From positions 1-64,000 of the forward strand of contig NZ_RBAH01000033.1 in assembly GCF_003626695.1 (NCBI RefSeq): a stretch of DNA of 64,000 bases. The letters run 5' to 3'. Below the pieces are notes generated by a model that saw only the letters and a program-made list of their open reading frames with translations, made no database searches and was not told the origin of the DNA. Below, one piece after another: positions 43,388 to 52,864 of this stretch; the first letter of the stretch is position 1; each line of letters begins with the position of its first letter. This DNA is from Paenibacillus ginsengarvi (GTDB taxonomy: Bacteria > Bacillota > Bacilli > Paenibacillales > NBRC-103111). The translations under genes were made by a program, and so were the position numbers.

Positions 43388-45661
43388 GTGATCGCTTCTT
43401 CACTGTTAAGAAGATGGTTTGTGTTCAGCACGCTTCTTACGTCACTCCCGATTCTTTTTTTGGGAGTGTTTTCATATACAATTGCATCCAAGGGCATTCA
43501 AGAGAAAGTAGACGAGGGCAATCTGCAAAATCTGTTACAGACCCAAATGCGGGTGGAGCAGTTGCTCAAAACACTGGAGTACGTGGTGATGCAATATGTC
43601 AGTTCGCCAATTGTTAATAATGCTCTTTATAAGTCGCTCACTACCGCCACCCACTTCAAGGAAATCAACGATTTGTCGCAAGGATTGCATAATCTTCATT
43701 TTTTCATCGGTGTGCAAGATGCTTCTTTGATTAATGTGAGGGAAAACTGGTATATAGGAAAAAACGGATTCGGGAACAACCTTAAAGAGCTTGCCGATTA
43801 TGAAAGCTTGGAACGATATACTTCGATGAGGAACAATTTGGTGTGGATGCCGGATCCGACTTCCTCCCCAGAGATGGGAACCTTGAATCTGATCTGCAAA
43901 GTGCCACTATTGAATTTTTCCGTGGAAACTAGTGCTTTGCTAATTTTAAAAATCAAAAAAAGTGATTTGAATCGGCAATTTTTGGCGCAAAATGAGCTGG
44001 GAAACTTGTTCGTGCTAGATCGTTCCCCCCAAGCCGTGCTCGGTGATCCGAATATCGGTGAATTATCTGTGGAAGTCCAAAACCGGATTACTGAAATGAT
44101 AGAGTCCTTGCAAAGTCGCAACGGTCACTTTCCGATGGATTGGGAAGGGCGAGATGTATGGATTCATTTTATACAATCACCCCAGCACGGTTGGACTTAT
44201 CTAGCCGTTCAAGATGCCAAAAAGTCTACAATGGAGGCTCGACAAATCGGGATCTTCACATTGGCAAGCTGTGCGGCGTTGTTCCTGCTTTTCGGAGCGG
44301 CAGCCCTTTATGGCTCCCATTGGATGTATTCGCCAATCCGGGGATTTGTTCAATTCATGCGAAGTGACTTAGGCAACAAAGACGAGGGGGATGTGAAAGA
44401 TGATTTCGCCGACTTGGCCCAACGTATTCGTCATTTGATGAACAGCGGTCTTCAGATGCAGGACCAATTGACCTTCTATGCCGTCCAACTCAGGGACAGC
44501 TTCGTGCAGCGGTTATTGGCCGGAAAAATCACTAAAAGCAGATTGCTGGAGCACTTGTCCGCAACAGGCTTTCCCGTTGCTTGGAAGCGATTGATTGTGT
44601 TTGTCGTCCAAATTGATACTTTGAAAAATACCCGTTATCAGGAACGAGACAATGATTTGTTACTTTTCGCGATCGGGAATATTGTGGGCGATTTGGTAGA
44701 ACCCATGAAAAGATTTCAGCCGGTATCCATGGACAACTCGCAAGTGACGATTCTGGCTTCGGAATTTGAAACAGATGAAGAATGCAGCAGATGGGCGCTC
44801 TCGATTGCGGAAGATATTCGAATCAAGATAGCGGAATTCCTCAGTTTGAAGGTAAGCATTGGGGTCAGCCGTTCTTATGTCGACCTTGTCGATGTATCGG
44901 GAGCTTACCAGGAAGGTCTTGAGGCTCTGAAGTATAGGTTCCAACTGGGATCGGAAATGATATTGCACATTAATGACATTCAATTGAACAGAAACAAGGA
45001 AACCGTATACCCCAAGCAGTTGGAAAGGGATATTGTTGATGCGGTTAAGCTCGGGCATCCCGAGCGGATCTCCACATGCTTGGAAGTCTATTTGCTACAT
45101 GCCATCCAATCCAATATCCATATTCAAGAATTCCAATTTATGCTGATGCAATTAATCGGAAGTTTGACTGAGTTGCTTTACGGTTCAGGTTTGTCAGCCG
45201 AGAAGGTTCTTGGCGATAAGCAGGTTGCCCATCATTTGTTGCAAGGAAAATCATTGATTGAGTGGAAACGATGGCTATTGGACGAAATCGCGATGCCTAT
45301 AGCCAACCACTTAAGGGATGAACGCGAATCGCATAATAATCGGATAACGGAAGATCTGATTCGGATAATAGAAAGGGAATTCGAGTCCAATTTAACGCTG
45401 GAGGATTGCTCGGCGAGACTTAATTTTCACCCGGTTTATGTCAGTCGCGTGTTCAAGAAGGAAACCGGGTTAACCTTCAGTGATTTTTTGGCGCAGCATC
45501 GGCTACGGATCGCAAAGAAATGGCTGGTCGAGACGGATATGACCATTTTGGAAATCGCCACGCGGCTGAATTACGCGAATTCAACCCCGTTTATCCGATA
45601 TTTTAGCAAGGCTACCGGAGTTACACCTGGAAAGTATCGTAAAGATCATATGCAGTTGTAG
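43388..45661 (+). CDS. Membrane-anchored AraC-family regulator (second copy)
   Basis: 757 residues; the GTG at 43388 is preferred, 7 bases after GGGAGAGGT, over the GTG at 43379. Membrane segments about 9-30 and 294-315 enclose an extracellular sensor; then a cytoplasmic middle region and a carboxy-terminal AraC HTH (LTLEDCSARLNFHPVYVSRVFK, ILEIATRLNYANSTPFIRYF). Same architecture as the protein at 29981. It precedes the second transporter operon and likely activates it. Confidence 0.9.
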   Translation: MIASSLLRRWFVFSTLLTSLPILFLGVFSYTIASKGIQEKVDEGNLQNLLQTQMRVEQLLKTLEYVVMQYVSSPIVNNALYKSLTTATHFKEINDLSQGLHNLHFFIGVQDASLINVRENWYIGKNGFGNNLKELADYESLERYTSMRNNLVWMPDPTSSPEMGTLNLICKVPLLNFSVETSALLILKIKKSDLNRQFLAQNELGNLFVLDRSPQAVLGDPNIGELSVEVQNRITEMIESLQSRNGHFPMDWEGRDVWIHFIQSPQHGWTYLAVQDAKKSTMEARQIGIFTLASCAALFLLFGAAALYGSHWMYSPIRGFVQFMRSDLGNKDEGDVKDDFADLAQRIRHLMNSGLQMQDQLTFYAVQLRDSFVQRLLAGKITKSRLLEHLSATGFPVAWKRLIVFVVQIDTLKNTRYQERDNDLLLFAIGNIVGDLVEPMKRFQPVSMDNSQVTILASEFETDEECSRWALSIAEDIRIKIAEFLSLKVSIGVSRSYVDLVDVSGAYQEGLEALKYRFQLGSEMILHINDIQLNRNKETVYPKQLERDIVDAVKLGHPERISTCLEVYLLHAIQSNIHIQEFQFMLMQLIGSLTELLYGSGLSAEKVLGDKQVAHHLLQGKSLIEWKRWLLDEIAMPIANHLRDERESHNNRITEDLIRIIEREFESNLTLEDCSARLNFHPVYVSRVFKKETGLTFSDFLAQHRLRIAKKWLVETDMTILEIATRLNYANSTPFIRYFSKATGVTPGKYRKDHMQL

Positions 45662-45668
45662 GACATAC

Positions 45669-45710
45669 AAACACCCATGCTTCCTAAGGAAACTTGGGTG
45701 TTTCTTCTTA
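45669..45710 (+). terminator. Terminator after the second membrane AraC gene
   Basis: AAACACCCA / TGGGTGTTT stem followed by TCTTCTT, 8 bases past the stop. Confidence 0.8.
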
Positions 45711-45877
45711 TCGGACCTATTAGCTAAATGGGGTGGATGCATAGGTTATCTTCTGTATATAACGATCATCAATGTCGATCTCGGTGAAATAGTTAACTGA
45801 GGTATATATACTTCTTTGAACACGGCGCGTTACATTTCAGGTATCCAATAACGATTTGGGAAAGGAGAACATCAAAC

Positions 45878-46840
45878 ATGAAGAACAACGCCATGGCGAC
45901 AACCGATCTTCAAAGCAATCAGTCTGTTAAAAAACGCAGGCCGTGGGTTGCCGACCTGATCATGGATCGATGGTTGTATGTAATGCTTGTTCCAGGTATC
46001 GTTTTTTTCATTTTTTTTAAATATGTACCCATGATTGGTATAGCTATGGCGTTCCAAGATTATAGGCCGCATTTGGGAATCTTAAACAGTCCGTGGGTCG
46101 GGTTCAAGCATTTTGAACGTCTGTTTGCGGATCCGCAGTTTATGAATCTTCTGAAAAACACGTTGATTTTGGCCGTGTACGACATCGTCTTTTATTTTCC
46201 TATACCGATTATTTTGTCGCTGCTTCTCAACGAGATTCGTCTTCAATTGTTCAAGCGAACCATCCAAACGCTGGTCTATATTCCACACTTTATATCCTGG
46301 GTCGTTGTGGTCGCGATTTCTTATCTTTTCTTCACAACAGAAGGCGGGGTCGTGAATGACCTGATCGCCTCGATGGGAATGGAGAAGATCCCTTTTCTGC
46401 TCAGCGAGGAATGGTTCCGGCCTCTGTTTATGCTTCAGGCGATCTGGAAGGACGCGGGATGGGGGACGATCATCTTCCTGGCCGCTTTGGCGGGAGTCGA
46501 TCCCCAGCTCTACGAGGCCTCCCGTATAGACGGAGCTAACCGTTGGCATCAGCTATGGCTGATTACTTTGCCCTCCATCCGCAGCACCATCGTGATTTTG
46601 TTTATCCTCCGTCTGGGCAATTTCTTGGATGTAGGCTTCGAGCATATTTTTCTGATGCTGAATCCGATGAATCGGGAGGTTGCGGAAGTGTTTGAAACTT
46701 ACATTTACCGGGTCGGCTTGACACAAGCACAATTCAGCTACAGCACTGCTGTAGGTCTATTCAAATCCTTAATCGGACTGGTTCTGGTATTGTCGGCCAA
46801 CTGGGCGGTACGAAAGACGGGAGAGGAGGGAATCTGGTGA
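45878..46840 (+). CDS. Sugar ABC transporter permease, LplB-like
   Basis: 320 residues, ATG after GAAAGGAG. LplB signature FFKYVPMIGIAMAFQDY, six membrane segments and EAA loop LYEASRIDGANRWHQLWLITLPSI. First gene of the second complete importer. Its stop overlaps the next start by four bases. A promoter candidate GTGAAA-17-TATACT lies upstream near 45792-45821 but its -35 is weak. Confidence 0.93.
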   Translation: MKNNAMATTDLQSNQSVKKRRPWVADLIMDRWLYVMLVPGIVFFIFFKYVPMIGIAMAFQDYRPHLGILNSPWVGFKHFERLFADPQFMNLLKNTLILAVYDIVFYFPIPIILSLLLNEIRLQLFKRTIQTLVYIPHFISWVVVVAISYLFFTTEGGVVNDLIASMGMEKIPFLLSEEWFRPLFMLQAIWKDAGWGTIIFLAALAGVDPQLYEASRIDGANRWHQLWLITLPSIRSTIVILFILRLGNFLDVGFEHIFLMLNPMNREVAEVFETYIYRVGLTQAQFSYSTAVGLFKSLIGLVLVLSANWAVRKTGEEGIW

Positions 46841-47709
46841 ATCATCGAGGCCTCGGGGGTCGTATGTTTGACGCATTCAATGTCATTCTTTTGACCTTGA
46901 TCGGTTTATCGGCGGTACTTCCCTTTGTTTATATCGTCTCCGCATCCTTCTCATCGGAACATATTGTTGCGAAGGGAACGTTCTTGCTTTTTCCGACTGA
47001 TGTAACGCTTGATGCATACAAGTATATTTTTTCGACCAATACACTCGTTCGCAGCATGATGATTTCGTTGTACGTGACCATTGTAGGAACACTGATCAAT
47101 CTGATACTCACTTCCTTGATGGCGTATCCGCTTGCCCATCATCGTCTGCGCGGAAGACGAACCTTGCTTATTCTCGTGCTATTTACGATGTTGTTTACAG
47201 GCGGCTTGATTCCCACCTATATCGTCGTCAAGTCACTAGGTCTGATCAATTCCTTGTGGGCCCTAATGATCCCGAATGCGATCAGCGCATTCAACCTGAT
47301 TATTCTGAAAAACTTCTTTCAGCAAATTCCGGATGGACTGCAGGAATCCGCCAAGATCGACGGCGCGAACGATATGCGGATTCTGCTCCGCATTGTGCTT
47401 CCCCTGTCGGCACCGGCATTGGCCACTTTTGCCTTATTCTATGCAGTCGGACACTGGAACAGCTATTTCAACGCCATCATTTATTTGAACGATTCCGATA
47501 AATGGCCGATCCAAGTTATGCTGCGGCAAATTGTCATCTTAGCGCAATCCGGCTTCGCGGATTCGTCTTCGCTGGAGGATGCCATACTCCCGGCGGAAAC
47601 CGTGAAAATGGCAGTGATCACTTTTGCGACGGCACCGATCCTAATGGTGTATCCGTTCCTGCAAAAGCATTTTGCTAAGGGCGTTCTGTTGGGATCGGTA
47701 AAAGGCTAG
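46837..47709 (+). CDS. Sugar ABC transporter permease, YtcP-like
   Basis: 290 residues from a GTG coupled to the previous stop (GTGA), with GAGGAGGG upstream. Six membrane segments, EAA loop GLQESAKIDGANDMRILLRIVLPLS, family ending QKHFAKGVLLGSVKG. Partner of the LplB-like subunit at 45878. Confidence 0.93.
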   Translation: MNHRGLGGRMFDAFNVILLTLIGLSAVLPFVYIVSASFSSEHIVAKGTFLLFPTDVTLDAYKYIFSTNTLVRSMMISLYVTIVGTLINLILTSLMAYPLAHHRLRGRRTLLILVLFTMLFTGGLIPTYIVVKSLGLINSLWALMIPNAISAFNLIILKNFFQQIPDGLQESAKIDGANDMRILLRIVLPLSAPALATFALFYAVGHWNSYFNAIIYLNDSDKWPIQVMLRQIVILAQSGFADSSSLEDAILPAETVKMAVITFATAPILMVYPFLQKHFAKGVLLGSVKG

Positions 47710-47715
47710 TCTTGA

Positions 47716-47725
47716 GGGGGGGGGG
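47716..47725 (+). repeat. Ten-base poly-G tract
   Basis: Ten consecutive G directly after the permease stop, in the leader of the binding-protein gene. Such tracts are slippage-prone; here it is outside any frame, so effects would be on spacing or RNA structure. Confidence 0.8.
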
Positions 47726-47802
47726 AACGAACGAATCGGCAGTGAGGGTCTGGAAATCAGAAGGGACCGATTTTATTACAAAGAGAGGGTGAGCATTTGT
47801 CA

Positions 47803-49314
47803 ATGAAACAGCAAGGATGGTTATCGGTTAAAGGGATGGTTGTTGCTTCGATGCTCTTGACGACCCTAGCTTGCTCCACCGCCGGTACTAGCAGCACGGA
47901 TAAACCGGAAGGAAGTGCAGTCAAGAAGGAGGAAAAGCCCCTCGAGCTCACTATGGCCGCGCTGGCTGCGCAAGAACCGCCCGCTGAAGGGAATGAAATC
48001 GAGAAACGGATGGAGGCATTCACGAATACCAACCTGTCCATTCAGTGGATTCCCTTGGCTGCTTATGCCGACAAAATCAATTTGATGATTGCATCCGGAG
48101 AGCTGCCTAAGGTCGTGAATGCAAACTTTAGTCCTACGATTCAAAGTGCCATGAAATCCGGCATGTTTTGGGAAGTTGGTCCGCATTTGTCCAAATTCAA
48201 AAACTTATCCACTTTCAATAAAGCGTATTTCGATCATACTGAGATCGATGGAAAAGTGTATGGAATTCCCTCTTCACGGCCGATTACCAGACAATCCCTC
48301 ATTTACCGCAGCGATTGGCTTAAGAATGCAGGTTTGAAGGAGCCGAAAAACTTAGAGGAGCTTTATCAAGTCTTAAAAGCGTATACACAAAATGATCCGG
48401 ACAAAAATGGCGCTAATGATACAGTTGGCCTATCCATGGAAGGCTTAGGCAAGCTCAACAACATCGTTGTGATGCATGGCGGTCCAAACAAATTTGCGAT
48501 CGAAAGCGGAAAATTGATTCCCGATTTTGAGACCAAAGAGTACATGGATGTTTTGAAATTCATGAAGCGTTTATATGACGAAAAACTGATGAATCAGGAT
48601 TTTGCGGTCGCCACGAGAGCTCAAACGCAAAGCGCATTCACTACAGGCAAGTCGGGCATGGTTCTAGCCGTTTCCGGCAACGCTTATAACTTATATGCCG
48701 TTCTGGTCAAACCGGTGCCTCAAGCGGAAGTGGATTTTTTCACAGCGTTCGAGGGGCCGAAGGGCAAAAAAGTGGTTGGGGAGATCAATACGGAAACCTT
48801 GACCCTTATTCCTAAATCATCCGTGAAAACAGAGGAAGAGCTACTTCGCATTCTCGCCTTCTTCGACAAGCTCGCGGAACCGGAAATGGCGACCCTGCTC
48901 GCGAGAGGGGTCAACGGAAAGCACTACAAAGTTGAAGACGGCAAAGCGCTCACCACCGACGGCGCATTATTCCTTAAGGATGTTTCCGATTTACGCAACC
49001 AGTTTCTGAAAACCTGGATATTTCACAACACAATGCCGCCCAAACAGCATGCTCTATTGGATAAATCGGATCGCAGCGACAAAGATGATGAAAAATACGG
49101 TGTTTTTGATGCGTCCAAGACATTGACCTCTGCAACCTACATGGAACGCGGAAAGGAACTGGAACAAATCATCACGGATGCGGCCACCCAATTTATTATG
49201 GGCAAAATTGACGAAGCCGGTTTCAAGAAGGAAATCGAGAAATGGCGCAAAACCGGCGGAGACAAAATGCTGACTGAATATATGGCAGACTACAATAAAA
49301 AGAACAAGAAATAA
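47803..49314 (+). CDS. Sugar ABC transporter substrate-binding lipoprotein
   Basis: About 503 residues; the start is the ATG at 47803 or the TTG two codons earlier, both close to GAGGGTGAG. Lipobox LTTLAC. Long-type binding protein with TEIDGKVYGIPSSRP and YRSDWLKNAGLKEPKNLEEL. Serves the permeases just upstream. A hairpin then separates it from the sulfatase and dehydrogenase genes. Confidence 0.92.
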   Translation: MKQQGWLSVKGMVVASMLLTTLACSTAGTSSTDKPEGSAVKKEEKPLELTMAALAAQEPPAEGNEIEKRMEAFTNTNLSIQWIPLAAYADKINLMIASGELPKVVNANFSPTIQSAMKSGMFWEVGPHLSKFKNLSTFNKAYFDHTEIDGKVYGIPSSRPITRQSLIYRSDWLKNAGLKEPKNLEELYQVLKAYTQNDPDKNGANDTVGLSMEGLGKLNNIVVMHGGPNKFAIESGKLIPDFETKEYMDVLKFMKRLYDEKLMNQDFAVATRAQTQSAFTTGKSGMVLAVSGNAYNLYAVLVKPVPQAEVDFFTAFEGPKGKKVVGEINTETLTLIPKSSVKTEEELLRILAFFDKLAEPEMATLLARGVNGKHYKVEDGKALTTDGALFLKDVSDLRNQFLKTWIFHNTMPPKQHALLDKSDRSDKDDEKYGVFDASKTLTSATYMERGKELEQIITDAATQFIMGKIDEAGFKKEIEKWRKTGGDKMLTEYMADYNKKNKK

Positions 49315-49328
49315 TTTCAGTTCATTGT

Positions 49329-49361
49329 GGAAAGCCGCATCTGTATCCGGTGCGGTTTTCC
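49329..49361 (+). terminator. Stem-loop after the binding-protein gene
   Basis: GGAAAGCCGCA / TGCGGTTTTCC stem around an 11-base loop, 15 bases past the stop, with no T run after it. Comparable in position to the hairpins at 16927 and 36428. Confidence 0.65.
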
Positions 49362-49394
49362 CTAAACCATGAAGAATAGGAGAGGTAAAAGCAG

Positions 49395-50858
49395 TTGAAA
49401 AACGAGACCCGTCCCAACATCTTGATCTTTATGCCGGATCAAATGCAGGCCCAAATCACATTTCCCGGTCACCCCTGTAAAACCCCGAACATGGATAAAA
49501 TCAAAGAAGCCGGCGTTAGTTTTCACTCCGCGTATCCGCCTATGGCCCATTGCTGTCCGGCCAGGGCTTCCTTCATGACAAGTCTTTATCCTTCCCAGCA
49601 TGGGGTCTACAACAACGTTTCCAACGATCAAGCGATTCATAACCAACTCACCCCCGGGATCGAGACCTTTTCCGAGAAACTGGCGGAGGGCGGTTATCAA
49701 ATGTACTATGCCGGAAAGTGGCACGTCTCAGCCACAGAAACGCCGCAATCCAGAGGGTGGACGGAATTGTACCTGAAGGAACAGGAACTGGACAATGGAT
49801 CACGCAGAAAAGCGTATCGGGAAATGATCTGCGAAAGCGGCCAAAGAAGCCGAAAACGCGGGGAAATCTTGCGTCCCGGATGGGGAGGCTATACCCTTTA
49901 CGGCACTTCGGACCAATCCTACTCCGAGCTAGACGACTATGAATGCGTGCATCAAGCCATTTCGCAATTGGATCGGCTGCAAGATAGTGTTGATCCCTGG
50001 TGCATGTATATCGGACCGAACGGTCCGCATGATCCATTCATCATCCCGGAAAAGTACGCCACGATGTATAATCCCGATCAGATCGATCTGCCGCCCAATT
50101 ACGAGGACGATATGGAGGATAAACCCCGCATTTATCAACGCATGCGCAAGGTGTTCAGCCAATTAGGTGAAGAGGAGGTGAAGGAATCCATTGCGCATTA
50201 TTGGGGCTACTGCACGCTAGTTGACGATTTATTCGGGGAAGTCCTGGATGCTTTGGCTCGCAACAACCAGATGGACAATACGCTGATAATCGTCGTATCG
50301 GATCATGGCGAACATGCGGGAGCCCACGGGTTATATTGCAAAGGAATCAGCATGTTCGATGAAGGGTATCGCGTTCCTCTTATTATGAGCTCTCCCAAGC
50401 TTGTCCAAAGTCCGGGGAGAGCCGTCGAACAATTCGTGACACTCATGGATATAGCTCCTACATTAATCGAACTTACTGGAGCGGAACCGCTGGGCAAAAC
50501 GAGCGGGCGCAGCCTGGTTCCGTTTCTGTCCAGTGAAACGCCGGATAACTGGCGGGACAGCATATACGCCCAATGCAACGGTACTGAATTATACTATACC
50601 AGCCGGATGGTCAAGACGAAGAACTATAAGTTCGTCTATAATCCTACCGACTTTGACGAGCTATATGACCTGGAATCGGATCCGTATGAAATGCACAATA
50701 TTGCGGACCGTCCGGAATCGGAAGCTCTTTTGAAGGAAATGTACGGCAAGATGTGGGAGCATGCCTTTGAATCCGAGGATATGAATATGGTGAAGTATAT
50801 TCCGGTTACCACAGGAGAGTATGGTCCGGCTATAGTCAACGCAAAAAGGAGAGGTTGA
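49395..50858 (+). CDS. Type I sulfatase (Cys-type), second copy
   Basis: 487 residues from a TTG after GGAGAGG. Amino-terminal metal motif NILIFMPDQMQ (Asp-Gln in place of the more usual Asp-Asp), maturation motif C-C-P-A-R with formylglycine Cys at residue 53, and VVSDHGEHAGAHGLY near 298-312. No signal peptide, so cytoplasmic. Located within the transporter operon, it would remove sulfate from the imported sugar. The fold-level relationship to the sulfatase at 5180 is clear, but motif details differ, so they may have different sulfate positions as targets. Confidence 0.92.
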   Translation: MKNETRPNILIFMPDQMQAQITFPGHPCKTPNMDKIKEAGVSFHSAYPPMAHCCPARASFMTSLYPSQHGVYNNVSNDQAIHNQLTPGIETFSEKLAEGGYQMYYAGKWHVSATETPQSRGWTELYLKEQELDNGSRRKAYREMICESGQRSRKRGEILRPGWGGYTLYGTSDQSYSELDDYECVHQAISQLDRLQDSVDPWCMYIGPNGPHDPFIIPEKYATMYNPDQIDLPPNYEDDMEDKPRIYQRMRKVFSQLGEEEVKESIAHYWGYCTLVDDLFGEVLDALARNNQMDNTLIIVVSDHGEHAGAHGLYCKGISMFDEGYRVPLIMSSPKLVQSPGRAVEQFVTLMDIAPTLIELTGAEPLGKTSGRSLVPFLSSETPDNWRDSIYAQCNGTELYYTSRMVKTKNYKFVYNPTDFDELYDLESDPYEMHNIADRPESEALLKEMYGKMWEHAFESEDMNMVKYIPVTTGEYGPAIVNAKRRG

Positions 50859-50862
50859 TGAG

Positions 50863-51831
50863 ATGACCAAGTATACGGTAGCGGTGACCGACTATGGCTT
50901 TCCTGATTTGCATCAGGAAGAAGATGTGTTACTTCCTATGGGCTTTGAATTTGTAACGGGACAATGCAAAACGCCGGATGAAGTGATGCAATTAACCAGA
51001 CACGCGGATGCGATTTTAATCGAAAGAGCGCCGATCACCAAAGAAGTCATCGAGAACTTGGAGCGTTGCAAAATCATCGTAAGGTATGGCGTCGGTGTCG
51101 ATAGCGTGGATATTCAAGCGGCAAAAGAACGAAATATTCCCGTTGTCAACGTACCGGATTATGGGACGGGGGAAGTCGCCGATCATGCGATGTCGCTCTT
51201 GCTCTCGAGCGTTCGGAAAATCCCCCAAATTGTTTCCCAGGTGCGCCGAGGGGTGTGGCAAACAACTCCGTGCCGACCGATTATGGGCTTGCAAGGGAAA
51301 ACGCTCGGAATCGCCGGCTTCGGCCATATCGGAAAAGATGTGGCAAGGAGAGCCCAAAGCTTCGGCATCGACACGATCGCCTACGATCCGTATGTGCCGG
51401 AAACCGTTTGTAACGAGTGGGGAACACAGAAGGTCGATTGGCATTCCTTGCTGGAACGAAGCGATATGATTTCGGTTCATCTTCCCTTAACGCCGGAGAC
51501 CAAACATCTATTTAATGAGGAAGCCTTTGAGCGAATGAAATCAACCGCTTACTTGGTGAACACATCCAGGGGCGGAGTGATCAAAACCGCAAGTTTAGTG
51601 GATGCGTTGAAAACCAAAAAAATCGCAGGAGCGGCCTTGGATGTATTAGAAGAGCAACCGATTCCGATGAGCAGTCCGCTTCTCCAATTCGACGACTGTT
51701 TCATCACGAGCCACTGCGCCTGGTACTCGGAAAGCTCGTTAAACCGGCTGCAGCGACATGCAGCTCTGGAAATTAAACGAATATTCAGCGGCGAGCGTCC
51801 CAAGCATATCGTGAACGGGGTAGAGGTGTAG
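50863..51831 (+). CDS. D-isomer-specific 2-hydroxyacid dehydrogenase
   Basis: 322 residues, ATG after GGAGAGG, 4 bases past the sulfatase stop. Rossmann motif LGIAGFGHIGKDVARRA, substrate Arg in VNTSRGGVIKT, Glu in DVLEEQPIP and His in TSHCAWYSE complete the family's catalytic set. Reduces or oxidises a 2-keto/hydroxy acid with NAD; PGDH/CtBP branch. In this operon an aldonate or 2-keto sugar acid is plausible. Confidence 0.93.
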   Translation: MTKYTVAVTDYGFPDLHQEEDVLLPMGFEFVTGQCKTPDEVMQLTRHADAILIERAPITKEVIENLERCKIIVRYGVGVDSVDIQAAKERNIPVVNVPDYGTGEVADHAMSLLLSSVRKIPQIVSQVRRGVWQTTPCRPIMGLQGKTLGIAGFGHIGKDVARRAQSFGIDTIAYDPYVPETVCNEWGTQKVDWHSLLERSDMISVHLPLTPETKHLFNEEAFERMKSTAYLVNTSRGGVIKTASLVDALKTKKIAGAALDVLEEQPIPMSSPLLQFDDCFITSHCAWYSESSLNRLQRHAALEIKRIFSGERPKHIVNGVEV

Positions 51832-51837
51832 GAAATC

Positions 51838-52848
51838 ATGAAAACTTTGGTTTATCACGGACCGCGGCAAATAAGCGTCGAAGAGCAAGAGCTGCCGAAG
51901 GCAGGCCCGACCGAAGCCTTGATCAAAGTGGAAGCCGTAGGCATTTGCGGGAGCGAATTGGAAGGGTATTTGGGCCATAGCAGCGTGAGGATTCCTCCGC
52001 TCATCATGGGCCATGAGTTCTGCGGAACAATCGTCGAAGTCGTCGGACAATCCAGCCACAAATCCGAATGGTCCGTAGGGGACAAGGTCGTTGTGAATCC
52101 GCTTATCTCCTGCGGGAGCTGCGATCGCTGTATACAAGGCAAACAAAATCTTTGTAGCAGGCGCGAGTTGATCGGCATTCATCGGCCCGGTGCCTTTGCC
52201 GAGTATGTAGCGGTACCTTTGAGCAATTTGTACTCCGTTCCCAAGGAGATGAACGCTTCGTTAGCCTCTTTGGCTGAGCCTCTCGCGGTTTGCATCCATG
52301 CCGTCAAGTTGGGTCTCCAGCCGTTTGAGGATGTCCTTATATTCGGCGCCGGAGCCATCGGGCTGCTCACCGTGCAAGCAGCGATGAGGATGGGAGCTAA
52401 TCGAGTTCTGGTCGTGGAGAGGCAAGAGGCGCGCATGCACCATGCCAAGGCGCTGGGGGCGGACGTTGTCACGCCGGAACGATTGGGCAACGGAGCGAAT
52501 GACTGCTTGCCGCAAGGAATCGATACGATCATTGATTGTGTGGGCGTGACGGCCACTCGCAACCAAGCTCTGCAACTGATTAATTCCGGCGGCACAATCA
52601 TTATGGTCGGCTTGGGGCATGAGGAATCGCCGATCCTGATGAGCCACCTTGTGCGGCAAGAGGTATCCATCATCGGTTCCTATTCGTATTCCAACGCGGA
52701 TTTTGGGCAAGCGGTTCAGTTGTTGGCCGGAGGTCATATCCGAATGGAGCCGTGGACGGCTACCGGCAGCTTGACGGAAGGCCCCGCCTCTTTTCAACAT
52801 TTAGTGGAGGGGAAATCCCCTTTCAGCAAAATCATTCTGAATCCGTAA
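51838..52848 (+). CDS. Zinc-dependent medium-chain alcohol/polyol dehydrogenase
   Basis: 336 residues. Catalytic-zinc ligands in VGICGSELEG and MGHEFCGTIVE, structural zinc cysteines in CGSCDRCIQGKQNLC, and NAD site VLIFGAGAIGLLTVQAAMRMGA. Related to sorbitol and galactitol-phosphate dehydrogenases. Starts 6 bases after the previous stop, so translation is tightly linked. Confidence 0.93.
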   Translation: MKTLVYHGPRQISVEEQELPKAGPTEALIKVEAVGICGSELEGYLGHSSVRIPPLIMGHEFCGTIVEVVGQSSHKSEWSVGDKVVVNPLISCGSCDRCIQGKQNLCSRRELIGIHRPGAFAEYVAVPLSNLYSVPKEMNASLASLAEPLAVCIHAVKLGLQPFEDVLIFGAGAIGLLTVQAAMRMGANRVLVVERQEARMHHAKALGADVVTPERLGNGANDCLPQGIDTIIDCVGVTATRNQALQLINSGGTIIMVGLGHEESPILMSHLVRQEVSIIGSYSYSNADFGQAVQLLAGGHIRMEPWTATGSLTEGPASFQHLVEGKSPFSKIILNP

Positions 52849-52864
52849 AGAAGGATGCGATGCC

